Of a stretch of DNA of 64,000 nt, positions 21,915 to 33,815 are shown one piece after another; within the stretch, counting starts at the first letter, position 1; each line of letters starts with the position of its first letter. The position numbers were made by a program, and so were the translations under genes. Below the pieces are notes generated by a model. That model ran no database searches. It was not told the DNA's origin and worked only from the letters and a program-made list of their open reading frames with translations. The stretch lies in the NCBI RefSeq assembly GCF_000699445.3, contig NC_067200.1, forward strand, positions 9,050,450-9,114,449. Direction: 5' to 3'. Source of the DNA: Schistosoma haematobium (taxonomy: Eukaryota; Platyhelminthes; Trematoda; Strigeidida; Schistosomatidae).

Positions 21915-24900
21915 AATGAGGCTAGAAAATCTAATCATATTCAGGTTGTTGAAGAGGATAAGCGATCAAAACTTCCATCAAACTGGGAAGTACGACAAAA
22001 ACGATTACAATGGGAAGAAGAAGATGAACTATTTAGATTGGAATGTAATCAACAAAAAATTGATCCAGATCGAATGCGTGCATTAAATGTTAGTGCTGAA
22101 ATCGCCGATCGTCTTGAAATAAGACGAAGAAAAAAATGTAATACAGATGAAGGATTTTCAACATACGCTGATGCATCACATCGTAAATATCTTAAAATGA
22201 CTAAACAGATTAAACCAGATTTGATTGCTTATCAAAAGGAGAAAGAAAAATTGTAAGTTACGCGTGTGTTTGGAATTTTTATGTTATGTTGTAAATTTAT
22301 TTTTATTGAGCCGTAATTCCGTAGGTTAAAGGTGTTCAACTCTTAACCACCAAGTCCGAATCCCGCTCCAATCACTGCCCTTCATATTTTTGTATTATTT
22401 TTCAAATGGAATCTATGAAGGGTCCATATTTCCTATATCCCGAATGAAAGAAAATGCCATCTTCGTTTTTATTTCTTATAACTGTGGAAACTGTTACTTA
22501 AAGCAGAAAGAAAACTGAGATTTAGGCGACATAGGGAAAAGACAAATCTAATGAAAGAATAAAGGTTTTACTGATCTTCTGAAAATTTGGTCGCTCTAGT
22601 CGAATATATTTATTTAGGTCTGAATAGATTTTACTAGCATTGATGATTAGTTAACAAATATGATATATAAACGAAATAAGGGAAGTATAAAAATACATTT
22701 TACGCAGAATCAACACGGTGTGTTGCATGTTAGGCTTAACAAATATTACACCAAGTTAATATAAAAGAATATTATACTGAATAAGTATCATACTAAAACA
22801 AATCAGATATTGTTCTAAACAGACTTCATATCAAATTAGAAGTAGAATAAATAAACATCACATTAAATTAAAATAGTCTCGCGTTTTATTCCAATCCTAA
22901 TGCCTTTCATTTTAACAATGCTACTTCATTGATAAACCGAGTGATATAATGTCTTGATAGTAGTAATAGTAGAAAAACTAACTACCCGATATTTGCTAAG
23001 TCATTTTTGACTATGACCCTTGGTCCTCAATGCTAACATTTTCGAGATCCGTTTCTCTCCTTCTAAGTGCAAAATGTCTCTCCAAAACTGGTCTGGGTTA
23101 ACCGTTGAACTGGTGATGGGGAATAAAATAACTAAATACATCGACCACTTCACTTATCTTGGAAGTCTCATCAGCCTTGGTGAGTGGGTGTCTGACGAAA
23201 TCTTGGCACATGTTTTGATAGCCCGTTTGGCGTTTGCCAGTTTTCTTCACTTGTGTCTTACACGAGATATCCGTCTACCAACCAAATAGCATTTATACTA
23301 CGCAGCAGTTCGTTCTGTTCTATTTTATGGGCTGTGAATCATGGTGTATGAAAGTAGAAAGTGTGCATAGGCTCCAAGTTCTTAATCATGGGTATCTTGA
23401 AAGCGTTACTCATATATTTTTAGACCAACATGTGACCAATGTTGATGTAAGACATAGTATACTAGGTAAAGATGGAAAGTCGGTTGTAAATCTTAGAACA
23501 TATATATGTCTAGCCACCATCTACCTTGGTGAGTGATGCTCTGTTGTATATGACTAGACTAGAATGAAGATAGGGGCTACCAAACCAAAACGTGCCATCA
23601 GTTCATGAAGCTCATTGATAGATATAACCTACCTGGTTGGGCTCCTAATAATAACTGCAAATAATCAATAACTGGGTGTATGCAATTTAAAATGTCAATA
23701 GATTTAACTGCACTAACTAACTGTATGATAAACTACTGATTCGCACATTTGCTTCTTCCTGATATTTCACAGTTAACTCCATATGCTGACTATTAACTTT
23801 TAAATGGTTAAGATCATGAGTCAGTTGAAGCTAGACCACCATGGGAAACCTGGAAGCACTGGACGGCCGTTTCGTCCTATTGTGGGACTCCTCAGCAGTG
23901 CGCATCCACGACCTCGCCCCCTGCGAGATTCGAACCCAGGACCTACTGGTTTCGCGCCCGAGCACTTAACCACTGAGCCGGCATCCAACGGTGTTAATGT
24001 CTAACTTCAACTAATCCACGAAATTGAGCGACACATTCACCATTGTCTTCAGTGAGTTACTACCTCACAACAGACCTGGTTGAACTCCATTGGTCACTAC
24101 TTCTCACTAGAACTCCAGGATATACCTCGTGAAGCCAGTCACTAGTGAGCATATTTTTGATTAATATCAGATGGGTTTTTGTGGAGATTGTAGTAATTTC
24201 AATGGTTAAGATCATGAGTCAGTTGAAGCTAGACCACTTTTATCATTTACTGGAGTAAAATTTCTCACCCTTACGCCTACCTATGTGAGATTTTTACAAA
24301 TTAGTACTTGTGTTAATCACGAAGTCATGATAAATACCACCAGCATCAAAGAACCTCAAGGAAAACAATCAAACCTGGTCTCATCTGAATATTTATCATG
24401 GTTGATTAAGTCCTGTACAATAAACTGCTCATAAAGTATTCACTGTTTTCTAGGTTATACAGATGTTTCCTTGTGCCATTTCGAAGCGTATCTTGGGATA
24501 AGAGTTGGTAGTGCTAAGGTTAGGACAGGGTATTAGATAAAAATGACAAGTCGACTGATAAGCCAGTCAATCTTCAGCTAAGGTGGTAGGTACATGTATT
24601 ATGTATGTCCGTCCACTGCCTAACTCGATGTGTAATGTTTGCTGATATACCAAGCAGGCTAGAGGCGGTCAAACCAAAAAGTGGAATCAGTCCGCCAAGT
24701 CGTTGACTATTGTACTGAACTGTGTAAGTAGATACAGACTGCTTGTTCGGGGTCTGCGTTATTGTTGTGACCAATGTTTGAAAAATTTGGGTGGCATGGT
24801 TCAGAATCAGTCTCACTAATGCAGGTACTCCTTAAATCCTAAGTTATAAAGCATTTCGTTGCTGTTTTATTTTACAACTATTTATACGGCTGGTTAATTC

Positions 24901-25357
24901 TATTACACTAGCATTTTTCTTGACAATTTTATCTTGCTATGCCGAGTTGGTGATAACCTGAAGCTAAACACGTACGTCTTTAATTCAACGTTGCTATGAT
25001 TTACTTTCACAAAAAGAGGAACATAATGATTGATTAGATTAGTACTGTTATGTTTATTAATTCTAGCACAAACGTTTGTTTTTCTTCTTCAGAGGAGATT
25101 TAGCCTTTCCAACTGCTGATACAATAGGATTAACAGATCGCAAAGACACACCTGAAGCTGTTGAGCGTCTAGCTAAACAAATAATTGAACAAGGTGTCAA
25201 GCGTAAAGCTTACAGTCGGAGACGTCCATTCGATGCCGATGCTGATATTGACTATATTAATGAGCGTAACAAACGATATAATGAGTTACTTGACCGACAT
25301 TATGGGAAATATACAGCTGAAATTAAACAAAACCTTGAAAGAGGCACAGCGATATAA
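21915..25357 (+). CDS. SYF2: SYF2 pre-mRNA-splicing factor, last two exons
   Basis: SYF2 (p29) is a nuclear subunit of the Prp19-associated spliceosome. Exon 21915-22252 follows TTTTTTTAG and encodes NEARKSNHIQVVEEDKRSKLP, NWEVRQKRLQWEEEDEL, SAEIADRLEIRRRKK, GFSTYADASHRKYLKMTKQI and KPDLIAY. It ends at GTAAGT in phase 2. Exon 25093-25357 follows TTCTTCAG and encodes GDLAFPTADTIGLTD, YSRRRPFDADADIDYINERN and YGKYTAEIKQNLERGTAI-stop, the near-invariant SYF2 C-terminus. Phases match at the junction (TT + A). About 200 residues are covered; the N-terminal exon(s) upstream were not found and may lie far upstream or outside the window. The 2.84-kb intron holds an SR2 fragment and an Sm-alpha SINE. 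Confidence 0.93.
23010..23660 (+). mobile_element. SR2-like RTE LINE fragment in SYF2 intron, degraded
   Basis: Readable pieces: MRFSPSKCKM-like IRFSPSKCKMSLQNW, FTYLGSLIS, RDIRLPTK, GCESW, ILGKDGKSVV. These match the copy at 32495-33815 (FSPSKCKMLLQDW, FPYLGSLIS, GKSIDEVV). Many frame breaks are present. Confidence 0.8.
23801..24122 (-). mobile_element. Sm-alpha-type SINE with hammerhead ribozyme
   Basis: This is a tRNA-related SINE read on the minus strand. It has a pol III-like 5' part with GGCTCAGTGGTTAAG (A-box-like) and GGGTTCGAATC (B-box), a hammerhead ribozyme (23855-23902), then the 3' part CCATGGTGGTCTAGCTTC. The same element recurs at 52870-53199, and its 3' tail recurs as a fragment at 24168-24239. 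The family name is from memory of schistosome repeats. The boundaries are approximate, and the 3' tail of this copy is cut short compared with the other two. Confidence 0.85.
23855..23902 (-). ncRNA. Hammerhead ribozyme, core intact
   Basis: On the minus strand: stem I GCACTG, core CTGAGGA, stem II GTCC...GGAC closed by a short loop, core GAAA, a very short stem III ACGG/CCGT, cleavage triplet GTC (predicted cut between 23862 and 23861), then CAGTGC closing stem I. All invariant core positions are present; the G in CUGAGGA is at the free position. It is predicted to self-cleave. Confidence 0.85.
24168..24239 (-). repeat. 3' tail fragment of Sm-alpha-type SINE
   Basis: It repeats the stretch AATGGTTAAGATCATGAGTC found at 23803 and adds the tail TTTTTGTGGAGATTGTAG also present in the copy at 52870. 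It lacks the ribozyme and promoter part. Confidence 0.8.
24560..24835 (+). repeat. SR2-like LINE 3' tail fragment
   Basis: It carries the usual 3' end with AAACCAAAAAGTGGAATCAG and GGTGGCATGGTTCAGAATC, similar to the terminal part of the copy at 32495-33815 on the other strand. It is non-coding as it stands. Confidence 0.65.
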
Positions 25358-25944
25358 TTTATTTGGAAAACACTATGTACAGTTCTTGTATCGTAAAAGA
25401 ATTCATCGCCTAATTCATGTTTATTTTGTCAAGAAGTGGGTTTGGTTTATCGTAACTTTCATTTCATTTCTACAAATTGTACAAGGATGCTGAATTTTTT
25501 TAAACATTATTTTTTGATTGAAGTTGACTATTTTTTTCGAAACACATATTAACAGTTGAAATAATTGCACTTTGATTTCAGTGTGACGTTAGAACTGATG
25601 TGTTGATTGTATTTAAATCACAGCAATTAGATGATAACTGCTAGAATGATTAGAATTGTTCATCTTAGCTTCAGTAGAATCGGCCAAAAACTGTATCCTT
25701 TGGCATATGGTCCTCAAAGGAATAAAAACACATGAGTAAGAGATATTCTCAGAAATTAGGTATTCGAGATGCTTTAATCTCATGTCTATTCGTCTCCAAG
25801 GTTAATTGATGCTAATAATGTTGTGACATGTGGTATGCCAGAGTTGAAACTGATACATAATTTGCCTTGATATGAGCTCAACTGGTCACTCAAGCGGAAA
25901 GAGTGAATGAGAAAGAAAGCTTACTGATCAAACTGAATGATATA

Positions 25945-26925
25945 TTGCTTACGCCTGTTACCCGTCGTGAAGGAGCATAGGTCGTTCATCAGCATTCTTC
26001 ATCTATCTCTGTCCTGGACAATCCTTTCCAGTTGCTATTCATTCTTTTCATGTCTGCTTCCAATTCTCGATGCAGTGTGTTCTTTGGCCTTCCTATTTTT
26101 CGTTTCCCTTCGGGATTCCAAGTTAACGTTTGCTTCGTGATTCCCATTATGTATGTCCTATCCACTTCCAGTGTTATTTCCTCAGCTGGAACCTGGTTTG
26201 TTCTTTCCTTCAGCAGGCTGTTGCTGATGGTATCCGGTCAACGCACATTCAGTATATTACGCAGATAATTGTTTAGAAATACTTGTACATTTTTATGATG
26301 GTTGTAGTAGTTCTTCAACTTTCAGCTCCATACAATAAAGCTGTCGACGTTCGTATTAAAGATTCCGACTGTGATATTAGTTGAGTATTTTTGAGTTCTA
26401 TATGTTCTTCAACTGTAGGAGTACCACCCTTGCTTTGTCAATCCTTGCCTTCACGTCTACATCGAGTCCTTCTTGTTCATCGATTATGCTGCTGACCAGG
26501 TACGTGAATGTTTCCACCTCTCCGAGAGTTTCTCCATCAAGTGTGATTGGGTTGGTGTTCTCCGTGTTGTATTTGAACTTGTTGCTTTTCCCTTGTGTAT
26601 GTTGATGTCTAGTGATACAGAGGCTGCTGCTCCATATGCATTTGTTGGTGTATGGGATAGAACGGCTAATTCATCTGCGAAGTCCAAATCATGTAGTTGC
26701 ATCCAACCTGTCCATTGTATTCTGTGATTTACTTGAGATGTCCAGGTCTTCATAATCCAGTCAACCACCAGAACAGAAACGAGGAGAATAGACGGCCTTG
26801 TCTGACTTCGGTCCCTACTTGGAATGCGTCTGCCAGCTGTCCTCCATGCACGACTTTGAGGATCATATATATCTCCCTAGGAGAGTTAAGCCACCATTCG
26901 TGTTCCATCCTCTAGGAATGAAAGC
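25945..26925 (-). mobile_element. RTE-type LINE fragment (SR3/Perere-3-like), broken
   Basis: The minus strand reads DWIMKTWTSQVNHRIQWTG and LDFADELAVLSHT (FADE instead of FADD, so inactive), then C-terminal pieces toward 25945. It begins near GGAACACGAATGGTGGC with the connection region before RT. It is the same family as 20744-21625, with several frame changes. It starts about 590 bp downstream of the SYF2 stop. Confidence 0.83.
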
Positions 26926-26929
26926 CATT

Positions 26930-28190
26930 TCTTGGTTAATCATGTGCACTTTACACTTAGCCGACTTCTGATTGGCCCGAGATGTCAGTTATTACTTTCG
27001 TAATGACACGATAACTATCCACCTTAGTAACTAGCAATTCTTTACGGTCGAAATCAGCTTAAAAACATGAGATTAATAAATAATTCTGAAGGCCACTCGT
27101 ACTAACCTAGCAATAGTCACAAGTTATTTGGCTGATTTTGTTAAATTTAACTAGAAAAGGATCACCACTGTGATAGGAAATGACTAAATTATTATTACAG
27201 GATGTCGTGGAAATTGTTGATATCGAAGTTTCACATGACGAAGAATTGGTTGTGCCTATATAATCACTGAACTGCTATTTCGTTCTGGTAATGCGCTTTC
27301 ACAAGAGATCGAATATACAATCCTTAAGCTTCGCGGCGAGTGCTTAACTTTGAAATTACTGAGTTGTCATTCAATGACTGACATCTCTGACGTCAGCCCA
27401 TTCGCGATACTACGCGACCGCCATCTACTACCATTGGTAATATTTGTTTCATGTACAACGAAGTTGGACCCTATCAATCACGGCTTGTCACCAGAAACCC
27501 AGGTATCACATTTTGACATCAGTTTAGTAAGCGTATGACGATTTTTATTATAAGGTGTTTAATTTAAAGTCTAATAACACTAGATTAAAAATTAACGTCT
27601 TAGGTTTTTGGTCATTGAAGTAAGGATTTTTGTGTGGTGTTCATTAAATCATAGGGTCATATGGTTTAAATAACCTTATCCAACAATCATCCATTATACC
27701 ACTTAATTATTCAGCACAAACTTCCCAATCATTTTTCCATTGGACTTTTGATTAGTTAAAAATGCGTTTGTACTTCTGCTAAGTAGTAAATTTTTGCATT
27801 TACATGTTAGGTGTTGTCTTCTGATATGTATGTGGTTTAGTAAGATTTAAGGTAATCGGAGGAACAGCTACTTGTTGTTATTTGTGTGTTTTTAGTTAAG
27901 ATTCGCTCTTATCGTCGTATTAATTCGCTTGGCTATATTGCTAAGTGACTTCTGTTAATAAGAGCGTGTTAACGCGATATTTTTTAAAGAATCTCCTTAT
28001 CCAACTACAAAGTAGGAGTGTAAACAACCAACAGGTTATGTAGATATCTGTCTTCTTGTATTACTATGGAAGCATTAATAAAGAGGTTTGTTAATACAAA
28101 ACTATAGGCTAATAAAACTACATGACTCTACTGCTTAGCCGACAAACGGCACGTTCTGTTTCCGAAGACAGTAAGGTGTGAAAGTAGTTA
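26930..28190. other. Intergenic stretch between SYF2 and NOB1
   Basis: This lies between two convergent genes. It is mostly AT-rich with no recognised repeat. One possible terminal exon is at 27201-27263. A TTTATT at 28204-28209 (AATAAA on the minus strand) may serve NOB1. Confidence 0.45.
27201..27263 (+). other. Possible 21-codon terminal exon
   Basis: TTATTATTACAG is followed by an open frame reading DVVEIVDIEVSHDEELVVPI-stop. The composition looks coding and the acceptor is good, but I recognise no family and see no upstream partner exon. It could be chance or a retroelement relic. Confidence 0.25.
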
Positions 28191-28457
28191 AAACACATTA
28201 AGGTTTATTTGATGATAAATGATTTGTAAGTAGTGACAAAACGAATTAGGATGTGCTTGATTTTTAAATCTGGTTCCAACATATCGCACTTTTTGGCTGG
28301 TAGACTTGGGTTTAGTTGCCGTTCGAAGGTTAGTTCCTTCTACAACTACTTGATATACACTAGCAAGGCATGTGATTAATGAAAAACCAAGGAAATGAAA
28401 TATATATATTGATAAAATAATGTATATTCTAGAAATATACAATGAAGAAAATCACAT

Positions 28458-31400
28458 TTAAGATTTATGTTTCTTCTTATTTCCTGTTCTTGGTCTAACT
28501 ATATGAGCCTTGCCTCTTGTTGGTTTAAGGCCATGCTCAGCATGTACACCTTGTAAATAGCTTCTGCTTGGTACTTGATGATCAGATCGGATACCACAGA
28601 GTGCAGATCGACTAGTAACGTCATTTAATGGGAACACCACTGATGATGCATTGCTTAAATTACATTGGAATTCCAAAACATTGGATAGTTCTTCATCTTC
28701 AAATCCTAATAAGCCGTTAGTAGCTAATGGAAGCACTTTTGGATTTTTAGGACGGGCTGGTCTTCGGTCAGGAATACGTTGGTCTGCACAATAAATTGGT
28801 TCGTCAGCATACTTTCCACCCTTTGGGATTCTTACTGGTTGCTACGAACAAAACAAAATGACATCATTCAGTATATACTACTTACTTTTAAACCGCGCCG
28901 TCTGTGCACAAATCTTTTCGCAAAGTGAAATTCTAACTGGCCATCTTCGTGTAAAGTAACTGGGATTCGACGTAGACTAGCATGTCCACACCATGGGCAA
29001 AAGTAGGTGTCCGTACGTTTAGTAGGCCTGTAGTAATAAAATGGAGAAAAATTGAACTCAATTATATTAAAATCCATCAAGATTCATTTGCGTCAAGCAG
29101 GACAGTGAAGCGTGATGTGATAAACTCATTACTGAACAATATGCAATCAATCAAGTATTTTGCTCTTTCTCTTTAAATGTTCGCAGTTCCTAAATTCTAT
29201 AAGGACTGTCACTAGTGTCTCACAGGTTTAACTTGAGTATATTAGTAAGATTTGAGATGATCTTCGCTGGGACAAGTCAACTACTTAGTAAAATAGTTCA
29301 AATCCTACAAATAAAACACTATCCCTGATGTTTAATGAAATCTTGACACGAATTCAAAAAATTCGGTTGGCTTTTACTAAATTGCGTTACCTGTGGGGTA
29401 GACGAGAATATTTCTGGTAACCAAAGGGCAAGTTTACTGTGCAGCAGTGTGCTTTGTTCTGCTTTATAGACGTAAGGCATGTTCGTTAAGAATAAAGGAT
29501 ATTCGTAATGTACTAGTATTCGACTATGGATGTTTTCAGACCATTGGTCTCGTATTTTGAGATCATTGAGTCAGACATAGAGTACCAGTTAGTCAGCAAC
29601 AACGTAGAACGTCGTACGTACGTACATGAGTTTAAGTTGCCATATCACATTATCACAGATACAATTGTCGTTTCAAATCCCATAATGGTAGAGGTAGTAA
29701 AAGTATAAGCAGTAAACGGGAGGATTAGGGTTTGAAGATGTTATTCAAGGAGTATAATCCAGTGAAATAAATTTGGAAAGAGAAAAAACGGACATGAAGA
29801 ATTCAGAAGATTAGAAGAGTGGATGCACCTGTACCACTGCAAACGATTTTGAGCCATGTCATTCAGGGTCTCTAACCATCGGTTGCTATCGACACCATAA
29901 CGTCCGCCCAAATGTCTTTCCTTTTCGTTTAGTTTACCTACTTGAGCACTAAAGTCACCAGTCACTATTACATCAGAGCGCTGTCAAGTTCTACACTGCA
30001 CAACGGATACACGGGAAACTTGTCAAGTGAGCAACGGAAATACTTCTACTGAACACTTTGAGTTCGAATCAATTATAATTTAAACAAATAAATAAGTCAC
30101 GAATGTGCATTAGTTCGAATTCTAACATCTGTGCAGCACGTGAGTAAATTAATAAGATGTATTAGTACAGTAGTCGAAGAAATAATGGAGTCTGTAATGG
30201 TGAAAATAACTAAACATAGAAAATATAATTTGAAAAGTGAAGTGAGATTAAACGGTGAATATCCTTTCAATACGCGACTGATTTTTAGCCATGTCACCCA
30301 ACGATGTATAATAAGTGATTATGATTTTATGATGCAAACGACATCTGGATAGTTTTTTATCCACCAACAGTCAATAATACCATGAACTAGTGCTTTGTCT
30401 TAGTTTGGCCATCCCCAAGCATTTTTACAACCTACTTCCACGCAAATCGCAATGGGGAATTTAGGCTGGTGGCAGTTGAACATGGTCATTTGAAAATGAA
30501 GTGGGTATTTACGAGTGATCATATCACCAGTAGACCACTTACAAACTTGGTCATTACACCATTATTAATCAATAGGTAAATATAAACCATATGTTTCCTA
30601 GACTCACTTAAAGCAAGCACAACACCAAAGTAAATGTGTTCTTGGTTGGCGAATACGCAAACCATTTATGCTTACTATGTCGAGACCTGCGTGGAAAAGA
30701 ACATTTTGCATAGCAAAATCAGTTGTCAAGCAAGCTACAACGTTTGTTTCAACTTCATTGATTGGTTCCAGTATATCTCTAAAACAAAATACGTTTGTAT
30801 CAAGAAACAAATCCAGAAAATTAAAATAAAGAGAATGAATAATTATTTATTCTACTGTATCTTGTTTATCAAATACTACTTGGTATTTCCCGCTTACAGA
30901 TGTACTGCTGTGTCAGACAATCAGTTATAAGCAACGTACAGTTTATCACTTATATTTATTGGTTGCCACAACATAGCACAACCAGACAAATACCAGGGTA
31001 ATAGAAGTAGTAACAGTATCAGTGGTAATAAAGAGCATTACGCTTAGATATGATTCGAGAAGGACGACTCTCTGTTACAAAAAGTATGTATCAGTTCTAG
31101 AGCTTAAAATGTAATTTTACTTGCATGCCCAAACTAAAGTAAACGAGAGAGTATAAAAACCTTCGATCTATTGGTTGAATTACTTTGCAGAATATTAGCG
31201 AAACTCGCACAAGGAAATATATAAATTAATGGAAATCTTCACAAGATCAGTGATAAATGCATGAAAAATTAGTGTTTGGGGAAATTCACTAAATGTGGCG
31301 ACGCCATACATTTAATCTATCTTTGAGTCAACTGTCATATTAAAAGTTAGGCATAAAAAGTGTTACGTACAATGCTGTTGAGACATTGTTATATCTACAT

Positions 31401-32326
31401 CATAAAAATATTAGACCCATATGTCAGCCATTTAAAAATGTGACATTTGGCCAGTGCGTACCAGATTCAAATCTTATTCTGTTAGGCACTACCCTGAACC
31501 TTGCGCAACTGTATCGGAAGGAACAGCATGCAAAATTACATAGGTTAACTGAAATACATAAATTTAAGACCGTCCATGAATTGAGCAAATAAATCAATAA
31601 ATACAGTAACCGATTAGTTAGAAACAACCAAACACCATCAAAAAGGTTAGCATACGCAATTTTTCCTCCAAGCCCAAAATTAGTCATGGCCTTCTCATCA
31701 AAGTTATTTTCTGTTATCCAATCATCATCATCCGGTTCAGATGTTTCTGTATCACTGATTTCAGATCCAGATGTTTCTGCCCCATCACATACATCAACGG
31801 ATGGATTGCTTTTTGTGTTCGATTTTGGCAATTGAGAACGAGCTAAAGACCCAAGGTTACTGGGCAAAGGTTTCTGACGGTATGGGTATATGTATAGTGA
31901 TATAACAATGACTTACCACATCCTTAATTTTTGGTTCGCCGATATATCTTTTATGCAGTTCATAAGTTAAAGCGATCACGTTAATATCTGTTGCAGAAAG
32001 AACTGACAGATCCCCAGTTTGTTTTGCAATACCTTTAACTATGATAATAACTAAGGTACCAGATTTTCTTGATACTTACTTATGTTAATAGAATTAGTTT
32101 CTGGTACTTGACAATTCAGGGCATATGGTAAACAATTCATATATTCACGTGTTTGAACATCTTTTATTTCAGCTAAAACTTGTGGTATAGTGTAAATACT
32201 TGCACCGAAAGTCTAGAAACGCACATGATGAAAGATTTTACGAATTTCACTTACCTCAAGACGTGTACGTTTTACAAAAGGTGCTGTATCAACAACAATA
32301 TGTGACGTACGCTCATTGAGAACCAT
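28458..32326 (-). CDS. NOB1: NOB1, 20S pre-rRNA D-site endonuclease (complete, 7 exons)
   Basis: NOB1 cuts 20S pre-rRNA to 18S in late 40S maturation. Exons (minus): 32255-32326, 32080-32212, 31917-32038, about 31640-31873, 30608-30778, 28886-29027, 28458-28842. The start is ATG 32326 (MVLNERTSHIVVDTAPF). The PIN domain spans exons 1-3, with acidic D in IVVDT and LSATDINVIALTYEL. Exon 4 has an acidic linker and DDDDWITENN. Exon 5 has VACLTTDFAMQNVL and the first zinc pair WCCACFK; exon 6 has CPWCGHASLRRIPV; exon 7 has IPKGGKYAD and a Lys-rich end. All junctions are GT-AG with matching phase except the exon 4 donor, which I could not fix. Introns 1, 2, 3 and 6 are only 41-43 nt; introns 4 and 5 are about 0.9 and 1.6 kb, and intron 5 holds SR2 debris. 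Confidence 0.95.
29600..29990 (-). mobile_element. SR2-like LINE, internally deleted (endonuclease joined to 3' tail), in NOB1 intron 5
   Basis: The frame at 29741-29965 reads VTGDFSAQVGKLNEKERHLGG, an endonuclease segment, directly followed by NRWLETLNDMAQNR, which in the copy at 32.8 kb belongs to the C-terminal end of Pol. The 3' untranslated part (29600-29740) matches 32495-32700. The RT is missing altogether. Confidence 0.8.
30240..30540 (-). repeat. Degraded SR2-like LINE 3' fragment in NOB1 intron 5
   Basis: It shares the tail pattern GCCATGTCACCCA...GTTTGGCCATCC...ACAACCTACTTCCACG with the better copies at 32.8 and 44.2 kb. No frame survives. Confidence 0.6.
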
Positions 32327-32494
32327 GAATAAAGAAGCTAGGAAGTGCATCCAGAGAAGGAAAGGAAGTAAACGTCGAGGAGTAAGAAATAAATAAGCAA
32401 TACACCTTTATCGTGATATTAGTGCTTCATACTATATTATACTGTAATTTACCGTCTTAAACCCACCTTTTGGATTTCGAGCATTTTAAGGATC

Positions 32495-33815
32495 AGATGT
32501 TAATCAGTCAGTAACAACGTAGAACTTCGTACGTACGTTCGAGTTGCCACACCACATTAGCAGAGGTGCAGTTGTCGATTCAAATCTCATAGTGGTAGAG
32601 GTAGTAAGAGTATGAGCAGTAATCCGAAAGGAGTATAATCCAGTGAAATAAATTTGGAAAGAGGAAAAAAGAGACATGAATTCAGAAGATTAGAATTCGG
32701 CAGAACACAAAGAGTGGATGCACCTGCGCCATGGCAAACGATTTTGAGCCATGTCATTCAGGGTCTCTAACCATCGGTTGCTATCATCTCGCGGACCCCA
32801 ACCAGGTAGTCTACACCTACCAACATGACTCAGTCCACTAGTTAGTGACTCCATGGTCTTGTGTTATGTTTTGGTCTGGCTGCCCCTAGCTTTCTTCCAA
32901 CCTACTCCTACACCATAAAACATCGCACTTCGGGGCAGTCGGTTGTTGGGCATACGTAACACGTGTCCCAGCCATCTCAACTGACGAAGTTTCACTACTT
33001 CATCAATTGATTTGCCATCCTTATTCAGTACCCGTTTCCTAACAACTCCATTACTTATCCGGTGGTCCCTGGATATACGAGCGATGTTTCGAAGACATCT
33101 ATGATCGGATACTAGTAACCTACGAATATCCTCTACTCTCACTGGCCATGTTTCACTGCCATAAAGTAGGACGGAACGAACTGCTGCACAGTAAACACGT
33201 CCTTTGGTTGATAGACGGATATCTCGCCTACGCTATAAATGACGCAAGTTGGCAAAAGCTAGTCGAGCCTTCTGTATCCGTGATGAGATTTCGTCACACA
33301 CCAGACCACAATGGCTGATGAGACTTCCAAGATAAGGGAAACGGTCGACACACTCAACCACTTCACTCCCTATCACTAGTTCGGGTGTCGATGTAACCCA
33401 ATCCTGAAGCAACATTTTGCATTTCGAGGGAGAGAATCGCATCCCGAACATGCTTGCATTGCTGCTTAGAGTGGTCAGAAGACTGCATTTTGTCAGCGTC
33501 TTCACCAAATAGAACTATATCATCGGCATATTCTAAGTCAACAAGTGGATCTCCCGGTAGAAGTTCAACCTCTGGAAATTTAGATGAGGAAGGTGATAAC
33601 TCTAAAAGCATGTCTACAATAAAGTTAAACAAGAGTAAAGTGGACAACCCTGACGAACACCACATGAGGTGATCAATTCTGATGACAGTTCGCCATAACT
33701 TCTCACCCAACCAGCTGTGTTCGAGTAGAGAGCCTTTACAAGGTTAATGTACTTCTATGGTACTACTTTCAGTGACAAACACGGTCATAGAACCTCACGA
33801 TCAACAGAGTCAAAT
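32495..33815 (-). mobile_element. SR2-like RTE LINE, 5'-truncated
   Basis: On the minus strand, upstream to downstream: FLDLKVEFDSVDREVL (about 33790), ALYSNTAGWVRSYGELSSEL, CGVRQGCPL, LLFNFIVDMLLE, LEYADDIVLFGEDADKMQS (YADD active site), MRFSPSKCKMLLQDW, FPYLGSLIS, RDIRLSTKG, VRVEDIRRLLVSDHRCL, LRWLGHVLRMPNNRLPRSA, GWKKARGSQTK and LETLNDMAQNRLPWRRCIHS, then a 3' untranslated part to about 32495. Frame shifts interrupt it. It begins 170 bp upstream of the NOB1 start codon. It is the best SR2 copy here; others are at 23010, 24560, 29600, 30240, 39610, 43905, 50440 and 53870. Confidence 0.88.
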
